Source: Hymenobacter armeniacus
Lineage (GTDB): Bacteria > Bacteroidota > Bacteroidia > Cytophagales > Hymenobacteraceae
DNA: 64,000 nucleotides
NCBI RefSeq assembly: GCF_014699055.1
Contig: NZ_JACXAC010000001.1
Location: 124,001-188,000, forward strand
Direction of reading: 5' to 3'
The notes below the pieces were generated by a model. It searched no databases. It was not told where the DNA came from and worked only from the letters and a program-made list of their open reading frames with translations. Within the stretch, counting starts at the first letter, position 1, and the number at the start of each line of letters is the position of its first letter. Made by a program: the position numbers and the translations under genes. Below are positions 17,440 through 26,177 of the stretch, piece after piece.

Positions 17440-17727
17440 AGTAGTGGTGTGAGAAAGCAGTGAATGAAAACAATTACCTGACGCAATGGTAGGAATTCAT
17501 GCGTCGTAATCCTACCCTGATTCAAGGGTTTAGTTGTGATTTAGAGGGTAAAAACATATAAATACCACTTAGTACTGAGGAGCTTCTACGTAGTAATTGG
17601 CGGGGCCTGCGTGTTTATGTACGCCGTTGCGGCGAGTCGCCGCGGCCACATTTCGCCGGGGGGCTGCAACCTGAACGGTGCTACGCCGGTTAGTGGACCG
17701 GTGCCCTCCTGTGGGCGCCACCGCTTT

Positions 17728-19023
17728 ATGCCCCAACTCGACGTTGCGCCGGTGGCCCCCGTGGCCACTTCCTGGCTGGCCCGCTACCACGCCGTGCGCG
17801 CCCAAAGCCAAGCCCTGTGCGCGCCCCTGCTGCCCGAAGACACGGTGGTGCAGCCCATGCTCGACGTGAGCCCGCCGAAGTGGCACCTGGCCCACACCAC
17901 CTGGTTTTGGGAAACGTTCTTGTTGAAGGAGTACGCGCCCGGCTACCAGCTTTTTCACCCGGATTACGCCTTTCTGTTCAACTCCTATTACAATTCGCTG
18001 GGCTCGCGCGTGAACCGTGCCGACCGGGGCACGCTCTCGCGTCCGCCGCTGGCCGACGTGCTGGCCTACCGCGCCCACGTCGACGACGCCCTGAGCACGT
18101 TGCTGGACGAGCGCGCCGACGAGCTGCCCGCCGCGTTTTTTGAGTTGCTGGAGCTGGGCCTGCAGCACGAGCAGCAGCACCAGGAGCTGCTGGCCACCGA
18201 CATCAAATACATTCTGAGCACCAGCCCGCTGGCGCCGGAGTACTTGCCCGCCACGCAGCTGCCGGCGCCTGCGGTGCACGCCGCGCCGGCGGCCTGGCTG
18301 CCAGTGCCCGGCGGCATCTACCGGGTTGGCTTTCAGGAGGAAGGGTTTTGCTTTGATAATGAGCTGGCTGCGCACGAGGTGCTGGTGGCGCCTTTCGAGC
18401 TACAAAACCGCTTGGTGACCAACGCCGAATACCTGGCCTTCATCGAAGCCGGGGGCTACCGCGACTTCCGCTACTGGATGGGGGAGGGCTGGGACCTGGC
18501 CCAGGCGCAGGGCTGGGAGGCCCCGCTGTATTGGGTGCAGAAAGACGGCCAGTGGCACCGCTTCACGCACCACGGCCTGCAGCCCGTGGACGGGGCCGCG
18601 CCGGTCACGCACGTCAGCTTCTACGAGGCCGACGCCTACGCCAACTGGGCCGGCGCCCGCCTGCCCACCGAAGCCGAGTGGGAAACCGCGGCCCGGCACT
18701 TTGGGGCCACGCCCGCCCGGGGCACCTGGCTTGAAAGCAGCCGCTTCGACCCCCAGCCGCTGCCCGCCGACGCGGACCCCGCGCAGTGCCACCAGCTGCT
18801 GGGCGACTGTTGGGAATGGACCTACTCGGCCTACCACGCCTACCCCGGCTACGTGCGCGCCGCCGGCGCCCTGGGCGAGTACAACGGCAAGTTCATGGTG
18901 AACCAGCTGGTGCTGCGCGGCGGCTCCTGCGCCACCCCGGAAAGCCACATTCGCGTGAGCTACCGCAATTTTTTCCACGCCGACAAGCGCTGGCAGTTCA
19001 CCGGCATCCGGCTGGCCCGCTGA
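17728..19023 (+). CDS. egtB: Ergothioneine biosynthesis sulfoxide synthase
   Basis: 431 residues. Non-haem iron enzyme that joins a thiol substrate (cysteine or gamma-glutamylcysteine) to trimethylhistidine with O2 to form a sulfoxide. The N-terminal DinB-like half holds the iron ligands: HLAHTTWFWE (53-62) and LQHEQQHQE (145-153, His147 and His151). The C-terminal half (about 185-431) is the formylglycine-generating-enzyme-like domain, with RLPTEAEWETAARHFG and the closing VLRGGSCATPESHIRVSYR. ATG 17728 (MPQLDVAPV) was chosen since the frame upstream is low quality. First gene of an egtB-egtD-aminotransferase cluster; a hairpin separates it from egtD. Confidence 0.95.
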   Translation: MPQLDVAPVAPVATSWLARYHAVRAQSQALCAPLLPEDTVVQPMLDVSPPKWHLAHTTWFWETFLLKEYAPGYQLFHPDYAFLFNSYYNSLGSRVNRADRGTLSRPPLADVLAYRAHVDDALSTLLDERADELPAAFFELLELGLQHEQQHQELLATDIKYILSTSPLAPEYLPATQLPAPAVHAAPAAWLPVPGGIYRVGFQEEGFCFDNELAAHEVLVAPFELQNRLVTNAEYLAFIEAGGYRDFRYWMGEGWDLAQAQGWEAPLYWVQKDGQWHRFTHHGLQPVDGAAPVTHVSFYEADAYANWAGARLPTEAEWETAARHFGATPARGTWLESSRFDPQPLPADADPAQCHQLLGDCWEWTYSAYHAYPGYVRAAGALGEYNGKFMVNQLVLRGGSCATPESHIRVSYRNFFHADKRWQFTGIRLAR

Positions 19024-19042
19024 GGTAGTACGTGTTTCTTTA

Positions 19043-19072
19043 GGGCTTCCCTCAAGTGAGGGAGGCCCTTTT
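19043..19072 (+). terminator. Hairpin with T tract between egtB and egtD
   Basis: GGGCTTCCCTC AAGT GAGGGAGGCCC (19043-19068) forms a stem with one bulge pair followed by TTTT. It begins 20 bases after the egtB stop and lies 50 bases before the egtD start, so it may terminate or attenuate transcription into egtD. Confidence 0.7.
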
Positions 19073-19121
19073 GTCCTCCTTGCCCGGCGTCGCCCGGGCG
19101 CCCTTGCAATCCTTCTGCTGC

Positions 19122-20102
19122 ATGACCACTTCTTCTCTGTTGAATCCTTCCGTAGCCGAATTGGCGCAGCACGTGGCCGAAGGCCTACGCAAAACGCCCA
19201 AGGCCTTGTCGTCGATGTATTTCTACGACGACGCGGGCAGCCGCCTGTTCCAGCAAATCATGGACTTGCCGGAGTATTACCCCACGCGGGCCGAATTTGC
19301 CATCTTTCGGGAGCACGGCGCGGCGCTGGCGGCGGCCCTGAGCCCGGGGGCGGGCCAGGCGTTTTCGCTGGTTGAGCTGGGCGCCGGCGACGGGGCCAAG
19401 ACCAAGCTGCTGCTACGCGAGCTGCTGGCCGCCGGCACCGAGTTCACCTACGCGCCGGTCGACATTTCTTCGGGGGCCATGGCGGGGCTGGTCGACACGT
19501 TGCGGCGTGAGCTGCCGGCCCTGCGCGTGGCGCCGGTGGTGGAGGACTACGCCACGGCCCTCACGCAGCTGCGCACCTGGCCCGGCAGCAAGGCGGTGCT
19601 GTTTCTGGGGTCCAACATCGGCAACTTCGGCCCCAACGAGCGGCTGAATTTCCTGCGCCAGCTGGCCGCGCCCCTCGCGCCCGCCGACCGCCTGCTCATC
19701 GGCTTCGACCTGCAGAAGGACCCGCGGCGCATCCGCGCCGCCTACGACGATGCCCAGGGCGTGACCGCCGCTTTCAACCTCAACCTGCTCACCCGCCTCA
19801 ACCGCGAGCTGGGCGCCGATTTCGACCTTGCGCACTGGCAGCACTACACCGATTATAGCCCACTCACCGGCGCGGTGCGCTCTTTCCTGGTGAGCACCCG
19901 CGCCCAGCAAGTGCGCTTTGCGGCGCTGGACGAAACCGTTGCGTTTGCCGCCTGGGAGGTCATTCACACCGAAAATTCGTACAAATTCACGCCGGCGCAA
20001 ATCGAGGCCCTGGCCGCCGAGGCCGGCCTGCTCGTGGTGCAAACCTTCACCGATGCCGCCGGCGACTTTGCTGATGTGGTGCTGGCCGCCCAGCCCGACT
20101 AA
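19122..20102 (+). CDS. egtD: L-histidine N-alpha-methyltransferase
   Basis: 326 residues. First step of ergothioneine synthesis: SAM-dependent trimethylation of histidine to hercynine. The SAM motif VELGAGDGAK (84-93) and the histidine-binding N-terminal phrases SSMYFYDDAGSRLF and DLPEYYPTRAE (48-58) are intact. LFLGSNIGNF and TENSYKF are further family markers. ATG 19122 was chosen; the frame extends upstream through the terminator hairpin but that part is non-coding. The aminotransferase gene starts six bases after the stop, so the two are almost certainly co-translated. Confidence 0.96.
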   Translation: MTTSSLLNPSVAELAQHVAEGLRKTPKALSSMYFYDDAGSRLFQQIMDLPEYYPTRAEFAIFREHGAALAAALSPGAGQAFSLVELGAGDGAKTKLLLRELLAAGTEFTYAPVDISSGAMAGLVDTLRRELPALRVAPVVEDYATALTQLRTWPGSKAVLFLGSNIGNFGPNERLNFLRQLAAPLAPADRLLIGFDLQKDPRRIRAAYDDAQGVTAAFNLNLLTRLNRELGADFDLAHWQHYTDYSPLTGAVRSFLVSTRAQQVRFAALDETVAFAAWEVIHTENSYKFTPAQIEALAAEAGLLVVQTFTDAAGDFADVVLAAQPD

Positions 20103-20108
20103 CCTGCC

Positions 20109-21239
20109 ATGAACACGCCCCTAGCGACGGTAAGCCTGGCCTCGGGCTACGGCCATTTTGCGGTGCCTGATGTGGCCCTGCACGCCGCCCATGCCGCCCT
20201 GGCCGCCGCCCACAGCCAGCATACGCCGCTGGATGTGGCGCCCCCCGCCGGCCGGCCCGAGCTGCGCGAAGCCCTGGCCCAGCGCTACCGCCAGCGCGGC
20301 GCCCCCGCCGTAGCGGCCGAGCAGGTGGTGGTGACCAGCGGCGCCAAAACCGCCCTTTTTGCCGTGCTGAGCGAAGTGCTGACGCCCGGCGACGACGTGC
20401 TGATGCCCACGCCCAATTGGTTCGGCTTTGTGGAACTGGTGCACCGGGCCGGCGGCGCGTTGCGCACGCTGCCCCTGTCGGCCGCCGGCGGGTACGCCCT
20501 CACGCCGGAGGCCCTGCGGGCCGCGCTCACGCCGGCCACCCGGCTGCTGCTGCTCAGCAACCCCAACAACCCCACCGGCCGCGTGTATTCGCGCGCCGAG
20601 TGGGCCGCGCTGCTGGCCGTGACCGCCGACTTTCCGGCGCTGTGGGTGCTCAGCGACGAGATTTACGAAGGCATCTGCTTCGGGGCCGAGCCCGTGCCCA
20701 CGCTGCTGGCTTGGCCCGACCCGCACGGCCGGCACGTGGTGGTGAGCGGCTTCTCGAAGTCGCTGGCCCTGGCGGGCTGGGGCGTGGGCTGCCTAGTGGC
20801 GCCGCCCGAGCTGGCCCGCGCCGTCACGGCCCGGCTATTTGCCACGGGCGTGGCGGTGCCGGTGCCCAGCCAGGCCGCCGCCCTGGCCGCCACCCGCCAC
20901 GCCGACGAAATCAGCCAGGCGCTGTGCGCGCAGCTGCGGCCCAACCGCGAGCGGCTGCTGGCTGCGCTGGCCGCATTGCCGGGCGCCCCAACAGTGGTGG
21001 CTCCGGAGGGCACGTACTACGTTTTTGCTGACTTTACCCGGTTTCTGGCGCCGGGCCTGCCCGCTGCCGAGGCCTCAGCACAGCTGGTGCGCCGGCTGGC
21101 GGAGGCGGGTGTGGAAGTGGTGGACGGCGCCAGCTGGGGCGCCGCGGGCTTCGTGCGGCTGTCCTATGCCGTGGCGCCCGAGGCGCTGGAGGTGGCGGTG
21201 CAGCGCATCGGCTCCGTGGTGGCGCCGGCGCAGGACTAG
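20109..21239 (+). CDS. Fold-type I PLP aminotransferase in the ergothioneine cluster
   Basis: 376 residues. Aspartate-aminotransferase-like: NPNNPTG (151-157), SDEIYEG (182-188) and the PLP lysine Lys217 in SGFSKSLALAGWGVG. Start is six bases after egtD. Known ergothioneine pathways end with a PLP-dependent C-S lyase (EgtE) that splits the sulfoxide. No other lyase is present here, so this gene is a candidate to supply that activity; it could instead be an ordinary aminotransferase acting on histidine or a related amino acid. The link to ergothioneine rests on position only. Confidence 0.8.
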   Translation: MNTPLATVSLASGYGHFAVPDVALHAAHAALAAAHSQHTPLDVAPPAGRPELREALAQRYRQRGAPAVAAEQVVVTSGAKTALFAVLSEVLTPGDDVLMPTPNWFGFVELVHRAGGALRTLPLSAAGGYALTPEALRAALTPATRLLLLSNPNNPTGRVYSRAEWAALLAVTADFPALWVLSDEIYEGICFGAEPVPTLLAWPDPHGRHVVVSGFSKSLALAGWGVGCLVAPPELARAVTARLFATGVAVPVPSQAAALAATRHADEISQALCAQLRPNRERLLAALAALPGAPTVVAPEGTYYVFADFTRFLAPGLPAAEASAQLVRRLAEAGVEVVDGASWGAAGFVRLSYAVAPEALEVAVQRIGSVVAPAQD

Positions 21240-21304
21240 CCGCCGGTTTTCCGGGGCTTGGCGGCGGTCCCCGTACCTTTATCGGCCTGTTGAAGGCGAA
21301 AAAT

Positions 21305-22672
21305 ATGTTGCAGAATATCCGGCCGCACCTGCGGCCCACCTTGCTGTTGGCCTACCCCGTGGTGCTCTCCCAACTGGGGCACATCCTGGTGGGCTTTGTC
21401 GATTCGGTGCTGGTGGGGCGCACGGGCACGGTGCCGCTGGCGGCCGTGAGCCTGGGCGTGAGCAGCACCACGGTGCTCATGATACTGGGCATTGGCCTGA
21501 GCATGGGCAGCGTGCCGCTGGTGGCCTCGGCCCACGGGCGCCGCGACCTGCCCGACCTGGGCCGGCTGCTGGCCTCTTCGGTGTGGCTGAGCGCGCTGGC
21601 GGGCCTGCTGCTGGCCGGGGTGGGGCAGGTGGTGCCCTACCTGTTGCACTACCTGGGCCAGTCGCCGGAGGTAGAGGCCCTGGCCGCGCCGTGGGTGCGG
21701 GTCATCAGCTGGTCGCTGCTGCCACTGATGGTGTACCAGGGCTTCCGCGAGTTTGCCGAAGGCCTGGGGCTGACGCGGCAGGCCATGTGGCTGTCGGTGC
21801 TGGCCAACGTGGTGAACGCCCTGCTGTGCTACGCCCTGGTGTTTGGCCACTGGGGCGCGCCCCGCATGGGGCTGATGGGGTCGGCCTGGGCCACGCTCAT
21901 TGCCCGCGTGCTGATGGCGGTGCTGATGGCGGCCTACGTGCTGCTGGCGCCGCGCCTGCACGAATACCGCGCCGCCGTGACGCGCTGGCTGCCCGACGCG
22001 GCTACGCTGCGCCGGCTCTTCGACATCGGCGCCCCCATCGGGGTGCAGATGGCGTTTGAGGTCGGGGCTTTTGCCGCTTCCGCCATCATGATAGGCTGGC
22101 TGGGCGCCACCACGCTGGCCGCGCACCAAGTGGCCATCAACCTGGCTTCCATTACCTACATGGCGGCCAGCGGCATTTCGGCGGCGGCCACCATTCGGGT
22201 GGGAAATCTGCTGGGGAGCGGGCAGCTGGCCGAGGCCCGGCAGGCCGGCTTTGCGGCCTACGTGCTGGGCTTTGCCTTTATGGGTGCGATGGGGCTGCTG
22301 TTTGTGGTGGCCCGGCACGTGGCGCCGCTCATGTACACCCACGACCCGGCCGTGGTGGCGCAGGCGGCTTCGTTGTTGCTCATCGCCGCGCTGTTTCAGG
22401 TGTCGGATGGCTTGCAGGTGGTGGGGCTGGGTGCCTTGCGCGGGCTGGAAGACGTGAAGGTGCCCTCGGTGGTGGCGCTGCTGGCGTATTGGGCCGTGGC
22501 GTTGCCGCTGGGCTATTTCCTGGGGTTCCGGCTGCACCTGGGCGCGCCGGGCGTGTGGACGGGCCTGCTGGTGGGCCTCAGCATTGTGGCCGGCGTGCTG
22601 CTGCTGCGCTTCCGCCGCGAAACCGCGCCCGGTGCTCCGCTGCCAGCGGCCGCGCGAGCCGCTGCGCCATAG
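21305..22672 (+). CDS. MATE family efflux transporter
   Basis: 455 residues with twelve predicted membrane segments and the two-lobed MATE layout (MatE domains about 15-175 and 235-400). Markers are LLAYPVVLSQLGHILVGFVDS at the start, and GAPIGVQMAFEVGAFAASA at the head of the second lobe. MATE proteins export cationic or aromatic compounds in exchange for Na+ or H+. A TACCTTTA box at 21274 suggests its own promoter, although it lies only 65 bases behind the aminotransferase gene. A role in exporting an ergothioneine-related compound is possible but unproven. Confidence 0.92.
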   Translation: MLQNIRPHLRPTLLLAYPVVLSQLGHILVGFVDSVLVGRTGTVPLAAVSLGVSSTTVLMILGIGLSMGSVPLVASAHGRRDLPDLGRLLASSVWLSALAGLLLAGVGQVVPYLLHYLGQSPEVEALAAPWVRVISWSLLPLMVYQGFREFAEGLGLTRQAMWLSVLANVVNALLCYALVFGHWGAPRMGLMGSAWATLIARVLMAVLMAAYVLLAPRLHEYRAAVTRWLPDAATLRRLFDIGAPIGVQMAFEVGAFAASAIMIGWLGATTLAAHQVAINLASITYMAASGISAAATIRVGNLLGSGQLAEARQAGFAAYVLGFAFMGAMGLLFVVARHVAPLMYTHDPAVVAQAASLLLIAALFQVSDGLQVVGLGALRGLEDVKVPSVVALLAYWAVALPLGYFLGFRLHLGAPGVWTGLLVGLSIVAGVLLLRFRRETAPGAPLPAAARAAAP

Positions 22673-22786
22673 CGCGGGAGGGAAAGCCAAGCGCAAGAGA
22701 AATTCAGAAAATAGGCTAATTTTAGCGCGGTCATTGGTTTAAATGCGCTGGCGCGCAGTTTAATTAGTACTTATCCATTATTTCCT

Positions 22787-23356
22787 ATGTTCTCTTTTCT
22801 GACTTCGTTCCTAGTTGTGGCCAGCTGGCTGCAAGCGCCCGCCGCCAAGCCTGCACCCGCGGCCAAACCGGCCGCGGCGCTCATCGAATGGTCGGCCACG
22901 CGCCCGCTCACGGTGGCCGACTTTCTGGGCCGGCCCGGGCCTTCCGACCGGCTGGCCGCCCTCACCACTTCCGACCTGAAGGCCGACGCGGCCTGCCGCG
23001 ACTTCGTGTTTTCGAGCACGGTGCACGCCACCTTCAACCCCAACACGTCCTGGATTCGCAACCCGGCCGCCATCACGCCCGCGCTGCTGCGCCACGAGCA
23101 GGTGCATTTCGACATCACGGAGGTCTACGCCCGCATCATGCGCCAGAAGCTGCTGGTGTTTGCGGCCAAAGCCAACTGCGAAAAGCTCCAGCCGGGCTTC
23201 AACAACGTCACCAAGCTGGTGTACGACCAGTGGGACCGGGAGCAAAACCGGTACGATGCCGAAACCAACCACGGCCTCAATACCGCCAAGCAGGACTATT
23301 GGGAGAAGCAAACCCAGATTAAGCTGGCCCAGCTCGCCACGTTTGCCTCGAAGTAG
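22787..23356 (+). CDS. Secreted DUF922 protein with HExxH-type zinc site
   Basis: 189 residues. A signal peptide of about 17 residues precedes an Ala/Pro/Lys-rich linker and a DUF922-like domain, a predicted Zn-dependent protease family. The HEQVH motif (103-107, LLRHEQVHFDITEVYA) fits HExxH. Cys70 and the later phrase AKANCEKLQ contain a possible disulfide pair. The C-terminal helix WDREQNRYDAETNHGLNTAKQ supplies further conserved acidic residues. The substrate is unknown. The upstream 114 bases contain AT-rich sequence suitable for a promoter, but no clear consensus. Confidence 0.75.
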   Translation: MFSFLTSFLVVASWLQAPAAKPAPAAKPAAALIEWSATRPLTVADFLGRPGPSDRLAALTTSDLKADAACRDFVFSSTVHATFNPNTSWIRNPAAITPALLRHEQVHFDITEVYARIMRQKLLVFAAKANCEKLQPGFNNVTKLVYDQWDREQNRYDAETNHGLNTAKQDYWEKQTQIKLAQLATFASK

Positions 23357-23383
23357 CCGGCGCTTTGCATAACCGTTCTTAAG

Positions 23384-23728
23384 ATGTCTGCATCCGATTT
23401 AACCTGGGCCGAATTTGAGCGCGTGGACCTGCGCGTGGGCACCATCCTCGAAGCCCGCCCTTTTCCGGAGGCGCGCCGGCCGGCCTACCAGCTGCTCATT
23501 GACTTCGGCCCGGAAATCGGCCTGAAAAAGTCCAGCGCCCAAATCACGCACCACTACACGCCCGACACCCTGGTGGGCCGGCAAGTGCAGGCCGTGGTCA
23601 ATTTTCCGCCCAAGCAGATTGGAAAATTTCGCTCCGAAGTGCTGGTGACGGGCTTTGCCGATGCCGACGGGCACATTGTGCTGGCCGCCGTGGCCGGCCC
23701 CGTGCCGAACGGCAGCCGCCTTATTTAG
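23384..23728 (+). CDS. csaA: tRNA-binding/secretion chaperone-like protein CsaA
   Basis: 114 residues forming a single OB-fold tRNA-binding domain (as in Trbp111 and the ends of MetRS/PheRS). FERVDLRVGTILEARPFPEARRPAYQL, then GLKKSSAQITHHYTPDTLVGRQVQAVVNF, match CsaA closely. The B. subtilis homologue binds tRNA and has chaperone-like activity in protein export. The last eight bases overlap the end of the convergent DUF4296 gene. Confidence 0.93.
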   Translation: MSASDLTWAEFERVDLRVGTILEARPFPEARRPAYQLLIDFGPEIGLKKSSAQITHHYTPDTLVGRQVQAVVNFPPKQIGKFRSEVLVTGFADADGHIVLAAVAGPVPNGSRLI

Positions 23729-24152
23729 CCAGCGAGGCCGCGTTTTCGGGCAGGGCCTGGGTGGTGGGGGCCACGGGGCCCACTTTGGCGGGTTCCAGCT
23801 TTTCGGTTCGCTTGTTCAGCGTGTCGATGACGGCGCCGTAGATTTCGGACAGGTCCTTGCCGTGGATGCCGTAGTAGCGGTAGCTGCGCTGAAACGCCGA
23901 ATCGGTTACCTCGCGGTTCCAGAGCAGGGCCTTGTGCTGGGCCTGGTACAGGGCGCGGGCTGAGTCCTGCGGCAGCCGGCTGTTTTCGACGCGCGCTTCG
24001 AGCACGTGCAGGTCGGCCAGCAAGCGTATCATTTGGTCTTTGGGCAACAGGTCGGCGGGCTTGGTCGGCTCTTCGGGGCGCTGGCAGCCGGGGCTGGCCA
24101 GTAGGAGCGGGGCCAGCAGCAGGCCCAGGCAGCGACGGCAGAAGGTTTTCAC
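23721..24152 (-). CDS. DUF4296 lipoprotein
   Basis: 143 residues. A signal peptide ends at a lipobox-like LLASPGC with Cys23. The mature part matches DUF4296, a Bacteroidota family of unknown function: DQMIRLLADLHVLEA, and later YRYYGIHGKDLSEIYGAVIDTLNKR. It begins with GTG at 24152; the -7 motif TAACTTTG (24165-24158) stands only five bases upstream, so the transcript is probably leaderless. Its last codons overlap csaA by eight bases on the opposite strand. Confidence 0.8.
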   Translation of the reverse strand: MKTFCRRCLGLLLAPLLLASPGCQRPEEPTKPADLLPKDQMIRLLADLHVLEARVENSRLPQDSARALYQAQHKALLWNREVTDSAFQRSYRYYGIHGKDLSEIYGAVIDTLNKRTEKLEPAKVGPVAPTTQALPENAASLAK

Positions 24153-24157
24153 GGGCG

Positions 24158-24165
24158 CAAAGTTA
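24158..24165 (-). promoter_or_regulatory. -7 element TAACTTTG directly before a GTG start
   Basis: Minus-strand TAACTTTG is followed by five bases (CGCCC) and the GTG start of the DUF4296 gene at 24152. This spacing implies transcription starting at or next to the start codon. Confidence 0.55.
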
Positions 24166-24229
24166 CGCCCGCGCCGTAGCTTCGCGGAAGGTTGACAGAC
24201 TCAGCGGACGTCCTGCGCATCTGGCTTCC

Positions 24230-24297
24230 GCGCAGTCGAAGCAGCTCTAGCGCAGCAGTGGGTGAGGCATTGCGCGGCTGAGATGCTTCGACTGCGC
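24230..24297. repeat. Family A palindromic repeat, diverged copy
   Basis: Arms GCGCAGTCGAAGCA (24230-24243) and TGCTTCGACTGCGC (24284-24297) are perfect complements. The arm sequence is the same as in the 34-base arms at 40513-40608. Outside the arms the copy is degraded. It lies upstream of the DUF58 gene. Confidence 0.8.
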
Positions 24298-24333
24298 GCC
24301 GCATGACCTTTTATGCCTCCTTCCGGCCCCTCT

Positions 24334-25224
24334 ATGACCACCCCTCTCACCGACCTGGTGCGCCGCCTGCGCCACCTCGAAATCCGCATCCGCAAGGCGG
24401 TGGAGGCCCAGCTGCAGGGCGATTTCCACTCCGTGTTCAAGGGCACGGGCCTGGAATTCGACGACGTGCGCCTGTACCAGTACGGCGACGAAGTGCGCGC
24501 CATCGACTGGGCCGTGTCGAGCAAGGGCCACGGCACCTTCGTCAAAACCTACAAGGAGGAAAAGGAGCAGCAGGTGCTGGTGCTGCTCGACGTGAGCGCC
24601 TCCTTGGACGTGGGCGACGGCCAGCGCCGCAAGCTCGACGTGGCCCGCGACATCGCGGGGCTGCTGGCGCTGTCGGCGGCGCGGCAGGGCTCGGCCCTGG
24701 GCCTATTCGCTTTTTCCGACCAGAAGGAGCTGTATTTGCCGCCGGCCAAAGGCTCGCGGGCCGTGTATGCGCTCATCAACCGGCTGTTTTCGCTGGTGCC
24801 GGCCTCGCGGGGCACGGGCGTGGGCGCGGGCATCCGCCAAGCGCTGGGCCTGCTGAAGCGCCGCAGCCTGGTGGTGCTGATTTCGGACTTCATCGACGGC
24901 AGCTACGAGCGCGAGCTCACCATGCTGGCCCAGCGCCACGACCTGATAGTGGTGCAGCTGCGCGCCCCGCGCGAACGCCGTTTTCCGGCCCTGGGCATCA
25001 TTCCGCTGCGCGACGCCGAAACCGGCCAGGTGCGCTGGGTCAACACCTCGTCGTCGGATTTTCGGGCCAGCATCGAGTCGGTGGCCGACCGCCAGGAAGC
25101 CGAGCTGGTGAACCTGTGCCGCCGCACTCGCACCGGTTTTCTGGCCCTGAGCACCGAAGGCGACTTCGTGCCGCAGCTCGTGAACTTGTTTCGCCACCGC
25201 CAACAGTCCGGTCGCCGTGGGTAA
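24334..25224 (+). CDS. DUF58 protein of a Bat-type operon
   Basis: 296 residues. The DUF58 signature RLYQYGDEVRAIDW (46-59) is followed by a von Willebrand A-like region with a MIDAS-type DVSASL (86-91), and by LVVLISDFIDGSYE near residue 195. DUF58 proteins accompany MoxR ATPases and VWA proteins in Bat (aerotolerance) operons and probably take part in metal- and chaperone-dependent assembly at the membrane. moxR is not present in the window. The ATG at 24313 would add seven residues. Its last eight bases overlap the next gene. Confidence 0.88.
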   Translation: MTTPLTDLVRRLRHLEIRIRKAVEAQLQGDFHSVFKGTGLEFDDVRLYQYGDEVRAIDWAVSSKGHGTFVKTYKEEKEQQVLVLLDVSASLDVGDGQRRKLDVARDIAGLLALSAARQGSALGLFAFSDQKELYLPPAKGSRAVYALINRLFSLVPASRGTGVGAGIRQALGLLKRRSLVVLISDFIDGSYERELTMLAQRHDLIVVQLRAPRERRFPALGIIPLRDAETGQVRWVNTSSSDFRASIESVADRQEAELVNLCRRTRTGFLALSTEGDFVPQLVNLFRHRQQSGRRG

Positions 25225-26164
25225 AGATTTTCGGTTCTCGAGAAGGGGCAGGCCGTCGTGCTTCGCGGCGCTTGGCATGATGGCATTCTTGGCATTCAGC
25301 ACCGCTGTAATGGCCCAAACCGCGCCCTTGCCTGCACCCGAAGGCCGTTTTCTGAAGGCCACCGTGCTGGTGGGCGAGCCCCTGGACTACGAGCTGCGCT
25401 ACGAGCACGCCCCCGACTTGGAAGTGGTGTTTCCGGACTCGCTGGCCCGCTTCGCGCCGTTTGAGTACGTGGGCAAAACCTATTTCCCCACGCGCACGCG
25501 CCGCGGCCGTAGCCTCGACCGCACCGTATACCACCTGCGCACCTTCCGCCTCGATTCGGTGCAAACCCTGGCCCTGCCGGTGGCCGTGCTCCAAGGCGAC
25601 GATACGCTGAGCGTGCTGCCCCCGCCCAGCCGCGTGCGCCTGCGCCGCACCGCGCCCGTGGCCGCGGGCCAGCAGCTGCCGGCCTTGCGCCAAAACCTGG
25701 CGCTGGTGCCCGTGGAGCCGGTGTTTAATTATCCCTACTGGATTGCGGGAGCCTTGGCGGTGTTTCTGCTGCTGGCGGGCAGCGCGGCGCTGTTTCGGCG
25801 GCCCCTCACGCGGCGCTACCAGGCCTACAAGCTGCGCAAAAACCACGGCTACTTCCTGGCGCAGTTTGCGCGCCACGTCGAGCGGTTCGACTTGTCGCGC
25901 TCGGCCACCAACGTGGAGCGTGCCGTGGTGCTCTGGAAAAACTACCTCGCCGGCCTCGAAAACAGCGGCCTGAACTCCTTCACCACCCGCGAAATTGTGG
26001 CCTATTTCGAAAACGACGCCGACGTGCGCAAAGCCCTCACGGCCACCGACAAAGTGATTTATGGCAACCTGCAAAGCGAAGACGCCAAGGAGGTAGACCG
26101 CGCGTTTCAGCGCCTGCGAGGCTTTGCCGAGCGCCGGTACGCCTCGGTGGCCCAAGTAAGTTAG
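25217..26164 (+). CDS. Bat-operon membrane protein of unknown function
   Basis: 315 residues. A signal-like N-terminus (FAALGMMAFLAFSTAVMAQ), a periplasmic beta-rich region (about 35-160), one membrane segment (YWIAGALAVFLLLAGSAALF, about 175-194) and a cytoplasmic helical part with YKLRKNHGYFLAQFARHVERFDL. This is the usual topology of the gene between DUF58 and batA in Bacteroidota, loosely like a short BatD. It starts with GTG at 25217 inside the end of the DUF58 gene, so it is translationally coupled. No enzyme motif seen. Confidence 0.75.
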   Translation: MGKDFRFSRRGRPSCFAALGMMAFLAFSTAVMAQTAPLPAPEGRFLKATVLVGEPLDYELRYEHAPDLEVVFPDSLARFAPFEYVGKTYFPTRTRRGRSLDRTVYHLRTFRLDSVQTLALPVAVLQGDDTLSVLPPPSRVRLRRTAPVAAGQQLPALRQNLALVPVEPVFNYPYWIAGALAVFLLLAGSAALFRRPLTRRYQAYKLRKNHGYFLAQFARHVERFDLSRSATNVERAVVLWKNYLAGLENSGLNSFTTREIVAYFENDADVRKALTATDKVIYGNLQSEDAKEVDRAFQRLRGFAERRYASVAQVS

Positions 26165-26177
26165 GCGAGATGGGGGA

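Noticed and set aside
17440..17727. Extra small gene in the 288-base gap before egtB
   Set aside because: AT-rich sequence with several stops in every frame; the in-frame extension of egtB from 17611 has poor composition. I treat it as a regulatory region.
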